Below, one piece after another: positions 20,316-31,618 of a DNA stretch of 64,000 nucleotides. The DNA is taken from contig NZ_CAJHBO010000010.1 of NCBI RefSeq assembly GCF_904846645.1, positions 1 through 64,000 of the forward strand. The letters run 5' to 3'. The translations under genes and the position numbers were made by a program. Under the pieces are notes generated by a model. That model was not told the DNA's origin. It ran no database searches and was given only the letters and a program-made list of their open reading frames with translations. This DNA comes from Psychrobacter sp. Pi2-1. Lineage in GTDB: Bacteria; Pseudomonadota; Gammaproteobacteria; Pseudomonadales; Moraxellaceae. Numbering within the stretch: position 1 is the stretch's first letter; each line of letters starts with the position of its first letter.

Positions 20316-20342
20316 GCAATCTCTAGTATGATTAGAGATTGC
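20316..20342 (-). terminator. Hairpin after rng
   Basis: 10-bp perfect arms with a 7-base loop, about 70 bases after the rng stop. The U tract is poor, so termination strength is doubtful; it could instead stabilise the rng mRNA end or act on the adjacent S10 promoter. Confidence 0.4.
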
Positions 20343-20409
20343 CATTCTTAGACTAGCGACTAATCACACAAATATTTTCATCTGAAATTATTATTTTTTT
20401 TGAATAATA

Positions 20410-22011
20410 TTAATCTAAAACAATATCATACTGCTCTTGGGTATATAGATTCTCTACATCAAAAGTAATCACCCTACCCAGTAAATACTCTAAATCGGCC
20501 ACTGTGTCTGACTCTGTCGTAAGCAGTAAGTCAATGACTGCCGCATGAGCCACCACTGTGAACTTTTTGGGAGAATTATAAGTGCGTGCGCAGCGCATAA
20601 TCTCACGGAAAATCTCAAAGCAAACGGTTTCTGCGGTTTTAACAAACCCTCGTCCTTGGCAAGTCGAGCACGGCTCACAAAGCTGTTGGCCTAATGATTC
20701 ACGCGTGCGCTTACGTGTCATCTCTACCAGTCCAAGCTCACTAACCTGCGTAATCTTTGTTTTTGCATAATCTTGAGTAAGCTGCGCCTGTAAGCTCTCA
20801 AGCACGTCATCTTTATGCTGCTGCTCAAGCATATCGATAAAATCTAGAATAATAATGCCGCCTAGATTACGTAGTCGTAGCTGACGGGCGATAGCATGTG
20901 TGGCTTCTAGATTAGTCTTATAGACCGTATCCTCTAATGAGCGACCGCCCACAAAAGAGCCTGTGTTAACATCAATCGTGGTCATTGCTTCCGTCTGATC
21001 AATAATCAGATAACCGCCAGATTTTAGATCGACACGGCGTTTTAATGCATCACGCAAGTCGTCCTCGACACGGTGTACATCAAATAGCGACTGCTCTGCA
21101 GTGTAATGCACAATTCGATCATAGACGAATGGAACAAACTCTTTGGCAAAGTATCTGACTTGCTCATAAATCTGCGTATTATCAATGATGACTTTTTCAG
21201 TATCAGCGTGAACCAAGTCACGGATAGAACGTAATGGTAATGACAGTTCTTGATAGATCAGCTCTGAGCTCTGATGATGATTAATCTCTTGGCGACGAGC
21301 ACAGATAGTACGCCACAGCTGCAATAGGTAATAGATGTCCTCTTCTAGCTTATCGACAGGCACACGCTCAGCAGCGGTACGGGCAATCAGTCCACCTTTT
21401 AGATTGACCGTTTGCATTAGGCTACTAAGCTCATTCTTTAATCGGCTACGCTCTTCTTCGCCATCAATACGCTGCGATATACCAATATGATCACTCGATG
21501 GCAAATATACTAGATAACGTGATGGTAGTGAGATGTTGGTCGTTAGACGAGCACCTTTGCTCCCTAACTGATCTTTGGTTACCTGTACCAAAATACGCTG
21601 ACTTTCATGTAGGCGATGCTGAATCAATGTTTTAGACGCTGGTACTATTTCTGTGCTTTGCGCACTGACAATAGGCGGTGTCACAGCCAAGCTATCAGCA
21701 GCAGCATTGGTAGTCGCATCGTCCTCATTTATCTCGTGCTTAGTGGCCTTAGCCGCTTTGTTTTTTTCTGCAACGGGGCGTGGTTCACGCTGCATATCGT
21801 TGACATGTAGAAATGCGGTCCGTGATTGACCAATATCTACGAAGGCTGCCTGCATACCAGGAAGGACACGTACGACCGTCCCCAGATAGATATTGCCGAC
21901 CAACCCCAGTTTGTGATGTCGTTCAATATAAATCTCGCCCAAAATACCATTGTCTAAAACCGCAACACGGGATTCCATTGGACTAATATTAATCAGCAGC
22001 TCTTCGGACAT
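20410..22011 (-). CDS. rng: Ribonuclease G
   Basis: 533 aa, MSEELLINISPMESRVAVLD. An S1 RNA-binding domain (GNIYLGTVVRVLPGMQAAFV, about 39-58) is split by a variable insert (about 75-125). The catalytic DNase I-like part follows, with the two Mg-binding Asp residues in TIDVNTGSFVG and ILDFIDM, and then the Zn-link CEPCSTC. It lacks the long C-terminal scaffold of RNase E, hence RNase G, which matures the 5' end of 16S rRNA and decays some mRNAs. It lies upstream of the S10 operon and downstream of maf and mreBCD, the order common in gammaproteobacteria. Confidence 0.95.
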   Translation of the reverse strand: MSEELLINISPMESRVAVLDNGILGEIYIERHHKLGLVGNIYLGTVVRVLPGMQAAFVDIGQSRTAFLHVNDMQREPRPVAEKNKAAKATKHEINEDDATTNAAADSLAVTPPIVSAQSTEIVPASKTLIQHRLHESQRILVQVTKDQLGSKGARLTTNISLPSRYLVYLPSSDHIGISQRIDGEEERSRLKNELSSLMQTVNLKGGLIARTAAERVPVDKLEEDIYYLLQLWRTICARRQEINHHQSSELIYQELSLPLRSIRDLVHADTEKVIIDNTQIYEQVRYFAKEFVPFVYDRIVHYTAEQSLFDVHRVEDDLRDALKRRVDLKSGGYLIIDQTEAMTTIDVNTGSFVGGRSLEDTVYKTNLEATHAIARQLRLRNLGGIIILDFIDMLEQQHKDDVLESLQAQLTQDYAKTKITQVSELGLVEMTRKRTRESLGQQLCEPCSTCQGRGFVKTAETVCFEIFREIMRCARTYNSPKKFTVVAHAAVIDLLLTTESDTVADLEYLLGRVITFDVENLYTQEQYDIVLD

Positions 22012-22131
22012 AGTTTTTTCTCTTATCTCTCAGCTTTCTTATTAGACGGTCATCGCCTATTAGATTGACAGTGTAACAAATGCGACTTGCTCTTGCCCAT
22101 TACCCTACCGTGTCATTATGTGCATATCCCA

Positions 22132-22830
22132 TTATAACGGGTTGACTGTGTCCATACTGCCTTCTGTCATTTCTTTGATTAGTGCCAGTGTTTGTGCCAG
22201 TGGCAGACCAACGACATTGGTATAGCTGCCATTAATACGACTGACCCATGTAGCACCAAGTCCTTGAATGCCATATCCACCTGCTTTATCAGCAGGTTCG
22301 CCACTATTCCAGTAGTCGCTCATCATCTGTGTCGTCAGTGGTATAAAAGTCACTTCCGTACGTTCAGTGATTCGCTGCTGGTTAATAATTTGCAAGCACT
22401 GTGTAGGTTCTGATGGGCTTGGTTCTGCTATAGGCAATGGCTGTACTTGAGTCGCTTGAACGGCAGTCCATACTTCGTGGACGTTATCAGACATACGCTG
22501 CCACATACTATATGCGTGCTCACGACCGACGGGCTTGACCAATACTGTCTTGCCATCTGACAGCACGCCAATGGTATCAGAAGTCAAAATAATAAACGGC
22601 GATGTAGGGCTCTCGTGATTTGCTTGAGATGTGTCGCTTAATTGTTGTATCGCGGCATCGGCTTTGGTTGCGACCATACGTTCGATATAATCTGTCGGCG
22701 ACTCATTATCCAACGGCGTCTCATCAATATCCACGCTCAAGATAGTAAAGTCTAGTTGCGCTCTTTCTAGTAACTCACGACGACGCGGGGAGCCAGACGC
22801 TAAAACGATATCCATCGATTTTCTCTTCAT
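22132..22830 (-). CDS. maf: Maf-family nucleoside triphosphate pyrophosphatase (YhdE-like)
   Basis: 232 aa, with LASGSPRRRELLERA (11-25), the conserved TSDTIGVL Asp, and KAGGYGIQGLGATWV near the C-terminus. Enzymes of this type hydrolyse dTTP/UTP or modified nucleotides to monophosphates. It is longer than the usual 190-200 aa because of a loop near residues 115-155. Neighbours rng and mreD are the classical context. Start choice: MKRKSMDIVLAS or the internal MDIVLAS ATG. Confidence 0.9.
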   Translation of the reverse strand: MKRKSMDIVLASGSPRRRELLERAQLDFTILSVDIDETPLDNESPTDYIERMVATKADAAIQQLSDTSQANHESPTSPFIILTSDTIGVLSDGKTVLVKPVGREHAYSMWQRMSDNVHEVWTAVQATQVQPLPIAEPSPSEPTQCLQIINQQRITERTEVTFIPLTTQMMSDYWNSGEPADKAGGYGIQGLGATWVSRINGSYTNVVGLPLAQTLALIKEMTEGSMDTVNPL

Positions 22831-22920
22831 TTATAAATTTATGATGTGTGTGGTCATACAGTATTATGGACAGAGCAAGCTAAGCTGTTAACCAAAGTGA
22901 CAGCTATAGCTAATGACTCA

Positions 22921-23406
22921 TTAACGCGAAAACTTGCGCAACGCAAACAGTACGAGTGGCCAGCTAATGATGCTCATAAACAATGACAAAGCAGACTGGG
23001 CGACAAAGACGTTTTGAATAAACATCTGTAGTATCCATAGATTTAACTGAAAGACAATCAGCCCTAGACTAGCAATTAACCAAGCGCTAACGGTATTCAA
23101 CTGTCTGACATAGATACTGGTAATTTTGATAACCAGTGCAACAACAACAGCAGCAAAAGCTTGCTGCCCTAAATGGGTATCCATCAATAAATCAGCAATC
23201 AGTCCAACTGTAAATGCGGTGAAAATACCCACATAGCGCGGCTGAAACAGCAACCAATAAATCAGTACCATAATCATGACCATGGGACGCAATGTGGCCA
23301 TGCTTGGGCTTAACGGATAGACATTAAGTGATGATGCAGCGATGAAACTTAGAACAATCACAACTATCAATAGTACCGTGGCATTCTCAGAATCAGGATA
23401 CGACAT
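22921..23406 (-). CDS. mreD: Rod shape-determining protein MreD
   Basis: 161 aa, almost entirely hydrophobic, with about five transmembrane segments. It has the family pattern FQPRYVGIFTAFTVGLIADL followed by THLGQQAFA. Part of the elongasome with MreB, MreC, RodA and PBP2. Assignment combines this pattern with its position after mreC. Confidence 0.9.
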   Translation of the reverse strand: MSYPDSENATVLLIVVIVLSFIAASSLNVYPLSPSMATLRPMVMIMVLIYWLLFQPRYVGIFTAFTVGLIADLLMDTHLGQQAFAAVVVALVIKITSIYVRQLNTVSAWLIASLGLIVFQLNLWILQMFIQNVFVAQSALSLFMSIISWPLVLFALRKFSR

Positions 23407-23524
23407 GGGTACTTACCTTAGCGAGTGTTTGATGGTTGCTGTTATATTGTTGATTGGATATTGGCAAGGTGAATACCATAAGTGAGCAGTTTTAAAACGT
23501 TAATACTGTGGCTTACGTCGTTAT

Positions 23525-24385
23525 CTACGGAGCAATAGCAGCAGCATTGTTCTCATTTAGCAGCTTGTCTTGAAGTATTAATACATAGGCATTGTCAATA
23601 AAGTTAGCTGCTGGAGTAACTTCGATCGTTCTAAAGTTATCGGTTTGCTCGTCTTTGACATGCGCGATACGCCCTACTCGATAGCCTGCCGGAATACGAC
23701 CGCCCAATCCTGACGACACTAGCTCATCACCTACTCGCACATCCGATGTTTTGAAGACGTAATTGAGACTTAATGAAGATGGAATACCTTGGCCTGTGAC
23801 GATAGCACGCTGACCAGTACGCTTAACAGTAACCGCAACTGACTGCTGCTCATCTGTAATCAACAACAGACGGCTAGTATTCGGATAGACATTGATAATC
23901 TGTCCTAATACACCGTCTTCATCGATGACCGTTTGCCCAACTTGTACGCCATCTTGCTCACCTTTATTAAGCACCACAATCTGTCTGAGCAAATTGGTAT
24001 CTGTACCGATGACTTGCGCCAAATTAAGATCGAATTGCTCGGGCTTGGTGGTAGATAAGATACCTTGCAGGCGTGCGTTCTGCGCCAAGATATAATCTTG
24101 CTGTTGTAGCTTGGCATGCGCGTGTATCAATTGCGACTTTAGCTGCATGTTTTCGCGACGCAGTGCTTCTTTTGACTGCAAGCTGCCACCTGCCCAATGC
24201 TTAGCATAGCTTGGTAATAGAGACAGCTCATAGATAGGCTGCATGGCGGCATGACTGGTGCTACGTACTGGCTTAAACCAATCAGAGTTTTTGCTATCAA
24301 ACCACATCAAAATTAAGGCTGCTATCAATACAATAACAGTCTTACGAAGTGATAACGGCTGGCGAGCAAAAATACTTGGAGTCAT
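23525..24385 (-). CDS. mreC: Rod shape-determining protein MreC
   Basis: 286 aa. One N-terminal transmembrane segment (about 14-31), a coiled coil (EALRRENMQLKSQLIHAHAK, about 72-110), then the periplasmic beta-barrel domains with GEQDGVQVGQTVIDEDGVLG and SSGLGGRIPAGYRVGRI. MreC organises the PBP2-RodA cell-wall synthase. An intergenic gap of 319 bases containing a MITE-like element and a hairpin separates it from mreB. Confidence 0.95.
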   Translation of the reverse strand: MTPSIFARQPLSLRKTVIVLIAALILMWFDSKNSDWFKPVRSTSHAAMQPIYELSLLPSYAKHWAGGSLQSKEALRRENMQLKSQLIHAHAKLQQQDYILAQNARLQGILSTTKPEQFDLNLAQVIGTDTNLLRQIVVLNKGEQDGVQVGQTVIDEDGVLGQIINVYPNTSRLLLITDEQQSVAVTVKRTGQRAIVTGQGIPSSLSLNYVFKTSDVRVGDELVSSGLGGRIPAGYRVGRIAHVKDEQTDNFRTIEVTPAANFIDNAYVLILQDKLLNENNAAAIAP

Positions 24386-24481
24386 AAGTCGTCTGATTTA
24401 AGGATTCTAAAATGAACAATAGCACTTATTTACAGCATGAGTGTTTATCGAGGATATTGGGTTCTAGCACAAATGAATGCA

Positions 24482-24512
24482 ATTAAAGGTAGCACAATCG
24501 GCTACCTTTAAT
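24482..24512. terminator. Hairpin between mreB and mreC
   Basis: 12-bp perfect arms ATTAAAGGTAGC / GCTACCTTTAAT with a 7-base loop. The T-rich flank is clearer on the plus strand, so on the mreB-to-mreC transcript it may be a partial terminator that keeps mreCD expression below mreB. Confidence 0.45.
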
Positions 24513-24518
24513 TTTATA

Positions 24519-24626
24519 TATAGTCAATTTTCTATAAATTGGATACGGTGTCAGTCACGCTCATCCTAATACTTGTAGTACTTTCGCTTGCCTTCCTTAT
24601 ATCCAAATTATATTGAGCCAACTATA
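24519..24626. mobile_element. MITE-like 108-bp element with imperfect terminal inverted repeats
   Basis: Ends are TATAGTC at the left and CAACTATA at the right. The 27-base left end and the reverse complement of the right end share TATAGT, then TATAA-N-TTGGATA. The interior begins GGATACGGTG and ends CTTATATCC. It has no coding capacity and TA-rich flanks, as expected for a non-autonomous Tc1/IS630-type element. From memory, similar segments recur in Psychrobacter intergenic regions, but no second copy occurs in this window, so mobility is inferred. Confidence 0.5.
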
Positions 24627-24704
24627 TTTATAGTTTCATCATTCACATAAATCGTCATTATCATGTATTGCCAATACTATAGGGCAATTAAGGATAAAGA
24701 TGAC

Positions 24705-26424
<1,720 letters not shown>

Positions 26425-26739
26425 ATGTCTCAGCAGCCAGCAACGTCTGACAGCAACGTCAGCCGTGAAGAAATCCTAGAAGTTGCCAACCTTGCCCGCT
26501 TAGGTGTCGATGAAAGTACAGCCGATAGCTATGCTGATGATATCAGTAAAGTATTAAAACTGATGAATACGCTATCTAACGTTGATACTACAGACATCAA
26601 GCCACTGGCCAATATCCATGAAGCTTGCCAAGAGTTGCGTGCTGATGTGGCAAAACATGATATCAATCGTGAGCGTAATCAATCAGTCGCGCCTACCGTA
26701 GAAGAAGGCTTATATCTAGTGCCTCAGGTGATTGAATAA
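26425..26739 (+). CDS. gatC: Aspartyl/glutamyl-tRNA amidotransferase subunit C
   Basis: 104 aa with VSREEILEVANLARLGVDES and the small helical GatC body, ending VAPTVEEGLYLVPQVIE. GatC is a wrap-around chaperone for GatA in the GatCAB complex, which makes Asn-tRNA or Gln-tRNA from misacylated precursors. TGGAGAAACT precedes the ATG. First gene of gatCAB. Confidence 0.95.
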   Translation: MSQQPATSDSNVSREEILEVANLARLGVDESTADSYADDISKVLKLMNTLSNVDTTDIKPLANIHEACQELRADVAKHDINRERNQSVAPTVEEGLYLVPQVIE

Positions 26740-26820
26740 GAGTGGCTGAATAATACAACCACGCATTTGCCATTATCCTATTTTATTTTATGCTATTAAC
26801 ATTTTGACGGACGACACCTT

Positions 26821-28317
26821 ATGTCTGAACTTCATTTATTAAGTACCGAGCAGCTCATTACTGGCTTGCAAAACAAACAATTTAGCAGCGCAGAATTAAC
26901 CGAACATTACATCAAGCGTATCGATGCGTTAGACAGCAAGATCAACAGCTTTATCACTCATACCTCTGAGACAGCACGCGCACAAGCTAAAGCGGCAGAT
27001 GAGATGCGTGCTCAGGGCGATCAGCGTCCACTACTTGGCGTACCAATGGCGCACAAAGACATCTTTTGTACCCAAGGCGTACTGACCACTTGTGGCTCAA
27101 AGATGCTACATAACTTTGTCTCACCATATGACGCGACCATCGTCTCTAATATCGACAAAGCTGGCATGATTAGCTTAGGTAAGCTCAATATGGATGAGTT
27201 TGCGATGGGCTCAGACAACAGTAGCTCTTACTACGGTACGGTACAGAACCCTTGGAACCTAGAGCGCGTCCCTGGTGGCTCGTCAGGTGGTAGTGCTGCC
27301 GCCGTTGCCGCAGGTTTTGTTCCTGTTGCTACCGGTAGTGATACGGGTGGCTCTATTCGTCAGCCTGCCTCATTCTGTGGCCTAACAGGTATCAAACCTA
27401 CTTATGGCCGTGTGTCACGTTTTGGTATGATTGCCTACGCTTCAAGTTTGGATCAAGCTGGTAGCATGGGACGCAGCGCTAAAGATTGTGCTTACTTGCT
27501 ACAGCCAATGATTGGTCATGATCCGCGCGATGCAACTTCTATTAAGTACGAGATGCCTGACTACATACAAGACATCAATGATGCCCAAGCTGCTGCTGGT
27601 GATAAGCCATTTGCTGGCTTGCGTATTGGTGTGGCCAAAGAATACTTTGGTACAGGGCTTGATAGCGAAGTCGAGCAAGCAGCACGTGCCGCGCTCAAAA
27701 AATACGAAGAGCTAGGTGCAACGATTGTAGAAGTGAACATTACTGATCCTGAGATCACACTTGCCACTTACTATATGCTAGCGCCTGCCGAAGCATCATC
27801 GAACCTATCACGCTTCGATGGCGTACGTTTTGGCTATCGCTGTGAGAACCCAACCGACCTTATCGATCTATATACACGCTCACGCTCTGAAGGCTTTGGC
27901 CCTGAAGTACAGCGCCGTATTTTGACAGGGACTTATGCGCTATCGGCTGGTTATTTCGATGCTTACTATACTAAAGCACAGAAAATTCGCCGTTTGATCG
28001 TCAAAGACTTCGACGAAGCCTTTGCTAGCTGTGATGTGATTGCTAGCCCAACTGCACCGACAGCTGCTTATAAGCTTAGTGAAGACCTAGATCCTGCAAC
28101 GATGTATTTAGGTGACGTTTATACCATCGCGGTCAACCTAGCGGGTCTACCTGCACTCAGTCAGCCAGTTGGTTTGACGACAGAAGGCCTCCCTATTGGC
28201 TTACAATTAATCGGTAAGCACTGGCAAGAGAGTCAACTGCTCACGACTGCGCATCTGTTCCAGCAGCATACCGACCATCACCTACAACACTCTACCATCG
28301 CAAAGGAGACGGTATAA
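26821..28317 (+). CDS. gatA: Aspartyl/glutamyl-tRNA amidotransferase subunit A
   Basis: 498 aa of the amidase-signature family. Visible catalytic parts are [14 protein letters not shown] (Lys), [14 protein letters not shown] (Ser) and [19 protein letters not shown] (cis-Ser and nucleophile). It hydrolyses glutamine to provide ammonia. Stop overlaps gatB start as TAATG. Confidence 0.97.
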   Translation: MSELHLLSTEQLITGLQNKQFSSAELTEHYIKRIDALDSKINSFITHTSETARAQAKAADEMRAQGDQRPLLGVPMAHKDIFCTQGVLTTCGSKMLHNFVSPYDATIVSNIDKAGMISLGKLNMDEFAMGSDNSSSYYGTVQNPWNLERVPGGSSGGSAAAVAAGFVPVATGSDTGGSIRQPASFCGLTGIKPTYGRVSRFGMIAYASSLDQAGSMGRSAKDCAYLLQPMIGHDPRDATSIKYEMPDYIQDINDAQAAAGDKPFAGLRIGVAKEYFGTGLDSEVEQAARAALKKYEELGATIVEVNITDPEITLATYYMLAPAEASSNLSRFDGVRFGYRCENPTDLIDLYTRSRSEGFGPEVQRRILTGTYALSAGYFDAYYTKAQKIRRLIVKDFDEAFASCDVIASPTAPTAAYKLSEDLDPATMYLGDVYTIAVNLAGLPALSQPVGLTTEGLPIGLQLIGKHWQESQLLTTAHLFQQHTDHHLQHSTIAKETV

Positions 28318-29843
28318 TGAGTACAGCTACTACTGATAACAATGCCGTCCGTGAACACGCGGTGCGTAAAGAGCTATTTGTCGATGGCTATGAAGTGGTC
28401 ATCGGTATCGAGATTCACTGCCAGCTAAATACGGAAAGTAAGATCTTCTCAAGTGCGCCGACTGACTTCGGTCATGAGCCAAACAGCCAAGCAAGTATCG
28501 TCGATTTGGGTTTGCCTGGCGTATTGCCAGTGCTAAATGCTGGCGTGGTCGATCGCGCATTAAAATTCGGTATCGGTGTCAATGCTGAGCTGGGCCTGTT
28601 TAATACGTTTGACCGTAAAAACTACTTTTACCCTGACTTGCCTAAAGGCTATCAAATCACCCAGATGGCCAATCCTATCGTAGGCGTTGGCTATATTGAT
28701 GTCGTCGTCAACGAAGGCGAAAAGAACGAATACCCTAAACGTATGGGTATCACCCGCGCGCATCTAGAAGAAGATGCGGGTAAATCTGTACATGACGCAG
28801 TCGATGGTATGACGGGTGTGGATTTGAACCGTGCTGGTACGCCACTAATCGAAATCGTCTCTGAGCCAGACATGCGCTCAGCTCACGAAGCACTTGCCTA
28901 CATCAAAGCCATCCATCAGCTAGTCACTTGGCTAGGTATCTCAGACGCAGTGATGGCCGAAGGCTCATTCCGCTGTGACTGTAACGTCTCTGTGCGCAAG
29001 CCAGGCGCTGATCTCGGTACACGTACTGAGCTAAAAAACCTAAACTCGTTCCGCTTTATCGAACGTGCTATCAATCGTGAAATCGAACGTCAAATCGATA
29101 TCTTAGAAGATGGTGGCAAAGTCGTACAAGCGACGATGCTATATGATCCAGAGCGTGATGAAACGCGTACCATGCGTACCAAAGAAGACGCCAACGACTA
29201 TCGCTACTTCCCTGATCCTGACCTGCTACCTGTCCGTATCGAGCAGCATACGGTTGATGCGATCAAAGCAGCAATGCCAGAATTACCATTCGCTCGTCGC
29301 GCACGCTTTGAAGAAGCGCTTGGTCTGTCAGAATACGACGCTCGTATCTTGACTGGTAGTCGTCAAATTGCTGATTACTTCGAAGATGTAGTGGCTGAAA
29401 TCGGTCAACAAGATGCTAAAATGGCTGGTAACTGGGTCATGGGCGACTTGCTCGGCGCGCTAAACAAAGATGACACAGATATCATCGACTCTCCTATCAG
29501 CGCCAAACAATTGGCTGGCATGCTCAAGCGTATCAAAGATGACACGCTATCTGGCAAATTGGCCAAAAAAGTCTTTAGTGCTCTATATGAGCGCGAAGGC
29601 GGCGATGGCGATGATGCAGCAGATAAAATCATCAAAGACAAAGGCCTCAAGCAAGAAACCGATACTGGCGCTATCAAAGCAATGGTAGAAGAAGTCATCG
29701 CAAAAAATGAAGCGATGGTCGAAGAATATCGCGGCGGTAAAGAAAAAGCCTTTAACGGTCTGGTCGGTCAGGTCATGAAAGCCAGTCGCGGTAGTGCTAA
29801 CCCACAGCAAGTGAACCAAATTCTAAAAGAATTATTGGGTTAA
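28317..29843 (+). CDS. gatB: Aspartyl/glutamyl-tRNA amidotransferase subunit B
   Basis: 508 aa, [20 protein letters not shown], the kinase-like catalytic core with EDAGKSVH and [15 protein letters not shown], and a C-terminal YqeY/tail domain ([20 protein letters not shown]). It activates the misacylated tRNA and carries the amidation site. Last gene of gatCAB. Confidence 0.97.
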   Translation: MSTATTDNNAVREHAVRKELFVDGYEVVIGIEIHCQLNTESKIFSSAPTDFGHEPNSQASIVDLGLPGVLPVLNAGVVDRALKFGIGVNAELGLFNTFDRKNYFYPDLPKGYQITQMANPIVGVGYIDVVVNEGEKNEYPKRMGITRAHLEEDAGKSVHDAVDGMTGVDLNRAGTPLIEIVSEPDMRSAHEALAYIKAIHQLVTWLGISDAVMAEGSFRCDCNVSVRKPGADLGTRTELKNLNSFRFIERAINREIERQIDILEDGGKVVQATMLYDPERDETRTMRTKEDANDYRYFPDPDLLPVRIEQHTVDAIKAAMPELPFARRARFEEALGLSEYDARILTGSRQIADYFEDVVAEIGQQDAKMAGNWVMGDLLGALNKDDTDIIDSPISAKQLAGMLKRIKDDTLSGKLAKKVFSALYEREGGDGDDAADKIIKDKGLKQETDTGAIKAMVEEVIAKNEAMVEEYRGGKEKAFNGLVGQVMKASRGSANPQQVNQILKELLG

Positions 29844-29957
29844 CATTGGCTGCTAAGCGATTATACTGACTATGCTAGGCAGAATAATATTGTAGATTTT
29901 GGCTGCTAGAAATAGCCCTTGCAATATACATAATTTTGCGTAAAATAGTCAGTCACT

Positions 29958-30034
29958 CGGGGCGTAGCGCAGTCTGGTAGCGCACTACACTGGGGGTGTA
30001 GTGGTCGCAGGTTCAAATCCTGCCGTTCCGACCA
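29958..30034 (+). tRNA. tRNA-Pro (anticodon GGG)
   Basis: 77 bases folding as a cloverleaf: acceptor CGGGGCG paired with the 3' part before CCA, anticodon stem CTACA/TGTAG around CTGGGGG, and T arm GGTTCAAATCC. CCA is encoded. It is followed by a terminator hairpin. Confidence 0.95.
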
Positions 30035-30052
30035 AACATAGCAGTAAAGAGA

Positions 30053-30088
30053 AAAGCCAATCATTGTTTTCAATGGTTGGCTTTTTTT
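30053..30088 (+). terminator. Terminator after tRNA-Pro
   Basis: AAAGCCAATCATTG and CAATGGTTGGCTTT arms (one G-T type mismatch) with a TTTTC loop, followed by eight T. Confidence 0.8.
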
Positions 30089-30248
30089 TGTGCTAAATTT
30101 GGTGGGTGATTGTATGATGTTTTGATTGAGCAAATAATAATAAAAATCTTGCAAGGCATGACAAGTAATCGAAATCCAGCCGTTCATACACCTTTAGGCT
30201 GGCACTGCCTTGTACCTACTTTGTTTTAAGGGTGTAGAGGTGTGAATT

Positions 30249-31244
30249 GTGGGATTACTAGATGAAGCAAGAGAGAAAGCGAACTGCTATATATCACCAA
30301 AAGATTTCTTATGTTTCATGTCGTATAAGCTAGGAGAGCCAATTCAAGAGATCGTATCTTTTTTGCTGTATAACAATTTTGATGAGCTAGTAAACGAATA
30401 TTACATAGACCGACATTACCGCATTTATTCGTGCAACGATATTGATCGTAAGTATAAAACCAGTACGCTATTTCATGAGATCGCAAAAGATGGCTTTCTC
30501 GACTATATGATGTTTTGTAATTCTTTTTATGATGATTGCCTAGAAGATGATGATGCAGATTTAGATTTTTATGAGCCTATTGAAATAGACTTTTATTATA
30601 GTTTGGAAGAATTGCAGAAAATTGGCTTTTTAAAGAAGCTCAACCTGCCTTTAGAGAAAGGTAGGACGCTAGATTATAGCGTGACTGGCGATGATATGGT
30701 AACAGCAAAAGAGCCTAAAGACGGGATAAGAACATTTAAACTAATAGACACTAATGTCGTAAGTGAGGCTGAAAGAGCCAAGCAAGAACAGTCTATAATA
30801 GATGAGTATGGCGAGAACTCACAAGCTCATAACTTTCATAAGCTTATTACAATGGCATCAAGAGGAAAGCTTCCACAGCAAAAAACAGGATTTAAGAGTG
30901 ACAAACAAATTATTAATGAACTTCAAGAGCAAGTAGCGCAGCTTACTACTTATCATAACAAAGCACAGGACAAAGTAGCCGAACTTGAAAACCGACTAGC
31001 ACAAGCCAAAACTGAAATAGTAGACAAGTCAGCTAATGACGAGCCAACACACCATAAAAGTGTAGGTTCTATGCAAGCGTTAGTCACCACACTTATTAAA
31101 ATGGCTGAATATGATAAAGAACACTTAGCCGATCCTTATGGAGAACTTAATAAGCTTATTCAAGCTAAGGCTGAGGCGTTAGGACTCTCTGTTAAAAAAG
31201 ACTTCATTGCAAAATGGCTAAAGAAAGCTGATGAGGTTCTATAG
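30249..31244 (+). CDS. Unrecognised protein with C-terminal coiled coil
   Basis: 331 aa; I do not recognise the family. The start is GTG at 30249, preceded by AGAGGTG at good spacing. The first 130 residues are rich in Tyr, Phe, Asp and Glu, with an acidic stretch near 98-106. A coiled coil is likely at about 218-260 (IINELQEQVAQL ... KVAELENRLAQAKTEI). The last 55 residues form a compact basic region (DPYGELNKLIQAKAEALGLS, then IAKWLKKADEVL) that looks like a separate domain; similar tails are familiar from plasmid and accessory proteins of Moraxellaceae. No signal peptide or membrane segment is seen. Low GC and the position right behind tRNA-Pro suggest acquired DNA. A DNA-binding or plasmid-type role is only a guess. 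Confidence 0.7.
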   Translation: MGLLDEAREKANCYISPKDFLCFMSYKLGEPIQEIVSFLLYNNFDELVNEYYIDRHYRIYSCNDIDRKYKTSTLFHEIAKDGFLDYMMFCNSFYDDCLEDDDADLDFYEPIEIDFYYSLEELQKIGFLKKLNLPLEKGRTLDYSVTGDDMVTAKEPKDGIRTFKLIDTNVVSEAERAKQEQSIIDEYGENSQAHNFHKLITMASRGKLPQQKTGFKSDKQIINELQEQVAQLTTYHNKAQDKVAELENRLAQAKTEIVDKSANDEPTHHKSVGSMQALVTTLIKMAEYDKEHLADPYGELNKLIQAKAEALGLSVKKDFIAKWLKKADEVL

Positions 31245-31348
31245 AACTCTGCCATTTTCTATATAGAACTATCGAACTACCCTATTTCATAAAATAAATC
31301 CATACCAGCCGCAGCAATCAAGTTACGGTAAATTATGGAGCTAGACAC

Positions 31349-31516
31349 ATGAAACAGAGAAATCATATCCCAACTAAGCCAAAACAAAAACCATCTCAAT
31401 ATCAGCCTAAATGGCAACTCTCTCTACTTAAGGCGGTAGTTAGCATTCTACTATACTACCTGCTATCACCTCCTGATATCAGCATTCACATCCATCACAT
31501 TCATATCCTGTTTTAA
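31349..31516 (+). CDS. Small hypothetical membrane protein
   Basis: 55 codons, ATG with GGAG about 9 bases upstream. The sequence has a basic N-terminus (KPKQKPSQYQPKW), one hydrophobic stretch LLKAVVSILLYYLLS (about 27-40) and a His/Ile-rich end. Nothing else occupies this gap. It could be chance, but the ribosome binding site and single-span layout favour a real micro-protein. Confidence 0.4.
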   Translation: MKQRNHIPTKPKQKPSQYQPKWQLSLLKAVVSILLYYLLSPPDISIHIHHIHILF

Positions 31517-31618
31517 CGTAAGAAAGCCTAGCACTGCCCTAGCGGATACTTGTCATCTATAGACTTTTATTGAGCGAGCCGTTAGGGTAAATGCTACATC
31601 TTCACACTGGTTTATGCT

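Noticed and set aside
29906..30187. 93-codon minus-strand open frame
   Set aside because: It reads across the antisense of tRNA-Pro ([20 protein letters not shown]), a well-known false protein derived from tRNA genes.
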